From: Pseudomonadota bacterium
GTDB lineage: Bacteria > Pseudomonadota > Gammaproteobacteria > Steroidobacterales > Steroidobacteraceae
Assembly (NCBI GenBank): GCA_016704655.1
Contig: JADIZR010000001.1
Span: forward strand, 1 to 64,000
Direction: 5' to 3'
DNA length: 64,000 bases
In this document: positions 60,943 to 64,000 of the stretch, piece by piece
Layout of the letters: each line of letters begins with the position of its first letter
How positions within the stretch are numbered: position 1 is the first letter of the stretch
Notes under the pieces: model-generated
The model's database searches: none
What the model was told of the DNA's origin: nothing
The model's input: the letters and a program-made list of their open reading frames with translations, nothing else
Made by a program: the position numbers and the translations under genes

Positions 60943-61716
60943 GTGTCGGACCGCTACGAAACGCTGCTTGTGGATACGCATGGGGCGGTGGCGGTCATTA
61001 CGATGACCCGGCCAGAGAAGCTGAACGCCTGCAACACTGTCATGTACCGGGAGCTCGATCGGGTGCTCGGGGACATCGAAGGGAACGACGCCGTCCGAGC
61101 GGTCGTCATCACCGGGGCGGGGGACAGGGCCTTCAGCGCCGGTGCCGACATCGACGAACTGGACTTCGCGGACCTCAAGCAGTCCTCGGATTACATCAAG
61201 ATCGATGCAACGACATTTCGTCGCATCGAGAACATCCCGCAGCCGGTAATCACCGCCGTCAACGGCGCAGCCATCGGATTCGGCTGCAAGGTCGCGATCG
61301 TCAGCGACATCACCGTGGCCTCGGAAAAAGCAAGGTTCTCGCTGCCGGGCGCGACATTCGGTGCGGTGCACATGATCATGCTGGGTCGCGCGCGAGGCGT
61401 CATCAGCCGCAAGCGCCTGTCCGAGATGCTGCTGACCGGCGAAATGCTGGACGCAAAGACGGCGCAGGATTTCGGCATCGTCAATCATGTCGTCCCACAC
61501 GATCAGGTGCTGGCCAGGGCGATTGCCATCGCCGAGAAGATCGCCGCTCACCCGCCACTGTCGATCCGCGTGATCCGTCGAATGTTGCACCGCGGTATGG
61601 ACGATGACTACCGCTGGGAGGACCTGCTGAGTCCGGGCCTGCTCCTCATGGAGGATCTGAAGGAAGGCCAGCGTGCGTTCGTGGAAGGCAGAAAGCCGGA
61701 GTTCAAAGGCCGATGA
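60943..61716 (+). CDS. Enoyl-CoA hydratase/isomerase
   Basis: A 257-residue crotonase. VAVITMTRPEKLNACN is the start of the fold; the oxyanion pair lies in AFSAGADIDELDF and ITAVNGAAIGFGCKVAI; SLPGATFGAVHMIM carries the region of the second catalytic residue, where the usual glutamate is not obvious, so isomerase or other crotonase activity is possible. GTG 60943 follows a G-rich ribosome binding site. The stop overlaps the next ATG (61713). Confidence 0.9.
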   Translation: MSDRYETLLVDTHGAVAVITMTRPEKLNACNTVMYRELDRVLGDIEGNDAVRAVVITGAGDRAFSAGADIDELDFADLKQSSDYIKIDATTFRRIENIPQPVITAVNGAAIGFGCKVAIVSDITVASEKARFSLPGATFGAVHMIMLGRARGVISRKRLSEMLLTGEMLDAKTAQDFGIVNHVVPHDQVLARAIAIAEKIAAHPPLSIRVIRRMLHRGMDDDYRWEDLLSPGLLLMEDLKEGQRAFVEGRKPEFKGR

Positions 61717-63713
61717 CCCAGCCACCATCAGCGATTGCAGCCGCAGAGGGCAAGCTCACCGCATCGCCCCTGTTCTCACCGATCCGCATCGGATCGATGG
61801 AGGTGAAAAACCGGATTGTCATGCCGGCCATGATCCTCAACTATCCGATCGAGAACTACACGCTGTCGCCCGAGTGGTGCGAGTTCTATGCCCGTGGAGC
61901 CCGCGGTGGCGCGGGCCTGATCATTTGCGGCGCGACCTACTCAGAGGTCACCGGGAAGCAGGACGAGCACCAGCTTGGTGCGGACTGTGACGAATGGCTG
62001 CCGGCCCTGCGGCAGATCGCCGACGCGATCCACGCAAATGGCGCCAAGGCGGCCGTGCAGCTGAATCACGCCGGGCGTTATTCCTGGAAGAGCGTGACGG
62101 GCGTGCATCCCGTGGCGCCGTCGCCGATTTATACACAGTACACCAAGCTGGTCCCGCGCGAGCTCGCCACGACCGAGGTCGAGCAGGTGATCGCCAACTT
62201 CTCCGATGCTGCGCTGCGCTGCAAGCGTGCCGGGTTCGACGCGGTCGAGTTGCTCGGGGCAACGGGCTATCTGATCAGTCAGTTCCTGTCACCGCTGACC
62301 AATCAGCGCGAAGACCGGTTCGGCGGAAGCTTCGACCGACGCCTGACATTCGTGCACGAACTGGTGCGGAGCATCAAGCGGAAGACCGGCGAGGACTTCC
62401 CTCTGATCTTCAGGCTTTCCTCAACTGACAACATGCCGGGCGGCCTCGACGCCGACGACGAGCGGCATGTCGCGGTGAAACTGGCCGAATGGGGCGTCGA
62501 CATGCTGAACGTCACGGCGGGTTGGCATGACTCGCCGGTCCACCAGATTGGCCCGAGTGTGCCGCACGGCCACTTCGTGCCGCTGGCCGCGAAGATCAAG
62601 CAGGAGGTCAACATTCCGGTGTCCTGCGCGTTTCGCATCACCGGTCCTGAATTGGCTCGGCACTTGATCGAGTCGGGTCAACTCGACATGGTCACGACCG
62701 CGCGTGCGTTGCTCGCCGATCCGGAATGGCCGAACAAAGCGAAGGCTGGGCGGGACGATTCGATCCGCCGTTGCGTGGTCTGCTGCCATTGCTTCGACAT
62801 GGGCTTCAAGCGGGACGTCACCGAGTGTGCAGTCAATCCAGAGCTTGGCCGCAAGCCGCTGGACCGTACGAGCTCACCGAGAAATATTCTGGTCGTCGGA
62901 GCAGGTGCGTCAGGCCTCGAAGCGGCGCGCGTGCTGAAGCTGCGCGGTCACGAAGTGACGGTCATCGAGAAGAGCGACCACATCGGCGGCAAGCTCGATC
63001 TCGCCGCAGCGGCTCCGCACAAGGACGAATTCCTCAACCTCGTCCGCTATTTCGAATTCGAGATGAAGCATCTTGGCATCCCGGTGAAGACGAACACGGC
63101 GATCGAAGACTTCGCGCTCGAAGGCTACGACGGCGTGATCGTCGCTGCGGGTTCCTATCCCCGTCGCATCTCCATCAGGGGCGAGGAGAACGTCGACGTC
63201 TACATGGCGCACGACGTACTGCTGAAGAAGGTCAGGCCCGAGGGACCGGTGGTGATTCTCGGCGCCGGCCTGGTCGGTGGCGAGACCGCCGACCTGCTCA
63301 TCGAAGACGGCGTCGAGGTGTCGCTGGTCGACCTGGTCGCGAAGCCTTTCGCGGATATGGGCGCCACGCTCAAGTGGGTGATGACCGGTCGCCTGCGCAA
63401 GGCCAAGGTCAAGATGTTCATGGAATCGACGATTGTGGAAATCAGCAAAGGCCAGGTCCACATCAAGCACGACACAACGGCGGACGTCGCCGACGGTGAG
63501 GTCGTCATCAGCCGTGACGATCCGCTGACCGTGGTGCCTGCGAAGAGCGTGATCATCGCTGCGGGTTACATATCCGACGACAGCATGATCGACCGGATCA
63601 AGCGAGCACAGTTGCCGTACATCCGGACCGGAGACGCGATACGCAGCCGCAATCTTCGGGATGCGGTACTCGAAGGATACAAGGCTGCCACGGAGTGGGT
63701 CGACGGAATCTAG
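61713..63713 (+). CDS. FMN/Fe-S/FAD ene-reductase of the 2,4-dienoyl-CoA reductase (FadH/BaiCD) family
   Basis: A 666-residue protein. Residues about 20-370 form the FMN TIM barrel with MEVKNRIVMPAM, HAGRYSWKSVTG and RFGGSFDRRLTF; a 4Fe-4S site follows in RRCVVCCHCFDMGFKRDVTEC, and from about 390 the FAD and NAD(P) domains (VVGAGASGLEAARVLKLRGHEVTVIEK, VVILGAGLVGGETADLL). FadH and BaiCD reduce conjugated double bonds of dienoyl-CoA or 3-oxo-4-ene bile acids, which fits a role for unsaturated alicyclic substrates here. The Fe-S motif is CxxCxxC rather than the usual CxxCxxxC before the fourth cysteine (see findings). Confidence 0.9.
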   Translation: MTQPPSAIAAAEGKLTASPLFSPIRIGSMEVKNRIVMPAMILNYPIENYTLSPEWCEFYARGARGGAGLIICGATYSEVTGKQDEHQLGADCDEWLPALRQIADAIHANGAKAAVQLNHAGRYSWKSVTGVHPVAPSPIYTQYTKLVPRELATTEVEQVIANFSDAALRCKRAGFDAVELLGATGYLISQFLSPLTNQREDRFGGSFDRRLTFVHELVRSIKRKTGEDFPLIFRLSSTDNMPGGLDADDERHVAVKLAEWGVDMLNVTAGWHDSPVHQIGPSVPHGHFVPLAAKIKQEVNIPVSCAFRITGPELARHLIESGQLDMVTTARALLADPEWPNKAKAGRDDSIRRCVVCCHCFDMGFKRDVTECAVNPELGRKPLDRTSSPRNILVVGAGASGLEAARVLKLRGHEVTVIEKSDHIGGKLDLAAAAPHKDEFLNLVRYFEFEMKHLGIPVKTNTAIEDFALEGYDGVIVAAGSYPRRISIRGEENVDVYMAHDVLLKKVRPEGPVVILGAGLVGGETADLLIEDGVEVSLVDLVAKPFADMGATLKWVMTGRLRKAKVKMFMESTIVEISKGQVHIKHDTTADVADGEVVISRDDPLTVVPAKSVIIAAGYISDDSMIDRIKRAQLPYIRTGDAIRSRNLRDAVLEGYKAATEWVDGI

Positions 63714-63799
63714 CAGCGAGCCGCCCGGTCCCTTTCGTTGCCGATATTCGGCCAGCTTGCGGACTGGCAGGTGTCTTTCATAGTCATCAATGCTCCCGG

Positions 63800-63958
63800 C
63801 TTGTTGCTTGCGCCGATCGCGCTGCGGGCCAGCGATGCGCGACGATCGGAGGCAACGTCGCCACCAACGCGGGTGGCAATCAGGTATTGCGCTACGGCAT
63901 GGCCCGCGAACAGATTCTGGGACTCGGAGTCGTCCTGTCGGACGGCAGGGTGCTTTGA
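63800..63958 (+). pseudogene. Fragment of an FAD-linked glycolate/lactate dehydrogenase
   Basis: About 50 codons matching the FAD-binding part of GlcD-type dehydrogenases: CATIGGNVATNAGGNQVLRYGMAREQILGLGVVLSDG. A stop follows at 63956-63958, before the rest of the expected 450-residue protein. No proper start is seen upstream. It is a remnant, or a sequence error has cut an intact gene; the next ribosome binding site begins just after. Confidence 0.6.
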
Positions 63959-63975
63959 GCGGAGGAGGGTCCGGA

Positions 63976-64000
63976 ATGCTGTTGAAGGAGTTGTACAATC
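63976..64000 (+). CDS. Start of a gene running out of the window
   Basis: ATG 63976 preceded by a GGAGGAGGG ribosome binding site at the proper distance and an open frame to the window end (MLLKELYN). Eight codons give no identification. Confidence 0.4.

Overview
The window is a GC-rich gammaproteobacterial chromosome segment. It carries housekeeping blocks in the arrangement typical of the Pseudomonas/Xanthomonas/Nevskia/Steroidobacter side of that class: ribBA-ribH-nusB-thiL-pgpA, xseB-ispA-dxs, parE-parC, psd-epmA, fimV-truA-accD-folC-dedD-cvpA-purF, gltX, cysS, folD and a tRNA cluster. A FimX-like and a FimV-like protein point to type IV pili and polar organisation. The lineage is inferred from gene content only; there is no rRNA in the window.

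Layout. 1-4.8 kb: riboflavin, thiamine and phospholipid genes ending in a Ser/Thr kinase with a cyclic-nucleotide-binding domain. 4.9-11.5 kb: a secreted protein, then a minus-strand block of GIDE-domain protein/lemA, folE2, dxs, ispA and xseB. 11.7-14.3 kb: rubrerythrin, an Fe-S reductase-like protein and DUF3501, probably a redox-stress unit. 14.4-22.6 kb: parE, parC, a GNAT, fimX and efp. 22.6-23.6 kb: a decayed locus with gene remnants. 23.6-26.7 kb (minus): msrC, epmA, psd and SCO. 26.7-40.4 kb (plus): prmB, aroC, fimV through purF, a glycerate kinase, a receiver-like/kinase fusion and miaE. 40.5-45.9 kb: lpxH and a cyclophilin (minus), gltX and cysS (plus), folD (minus). 46.0-46.5 kb: four tRNAs behind a near-consensus promoter. 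46.5-49.0 kb: an IS481-type element and a two-gene HTH/nucleotidyltransferase module. 49.1-64 kb: an accessory catabolic region (MFS transporter, TlpA-like protein, SDR, SnoaL-like protein, giant 2-oxoacid:ferredoxin oxidoreductase, CrtC-like protein, kinase with a small helical partner, quinone oxidoreductase, TetR, enoyl-CoA hydratase, FMN/FAD/Fe-S ene-reductase).

Four non-genic patterns stand out. (1) Purine-rich arrays built on a 9-bp GGAAGG-containing unit recur at seven places; at six genes they start at or next to the stop codon with the purine strand on the coding strand. (2) Two long palindromes 30 kb apart share an identical 22-nt core while their stems are unrelated. (3) The same spaced palindrome TGAC-N5-GTCA lies in the two best promoters of the catabolic region, suggesting one TetR regulon. 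(4) At least seven genes, including normally essential ones, carry a single-base frameshift, and the middle of the IS element is an implausible run of G and C homopolymers. The last point argues for consensus errors in this assembly, so the broken genes should not be read as true pseudogenes without checking.
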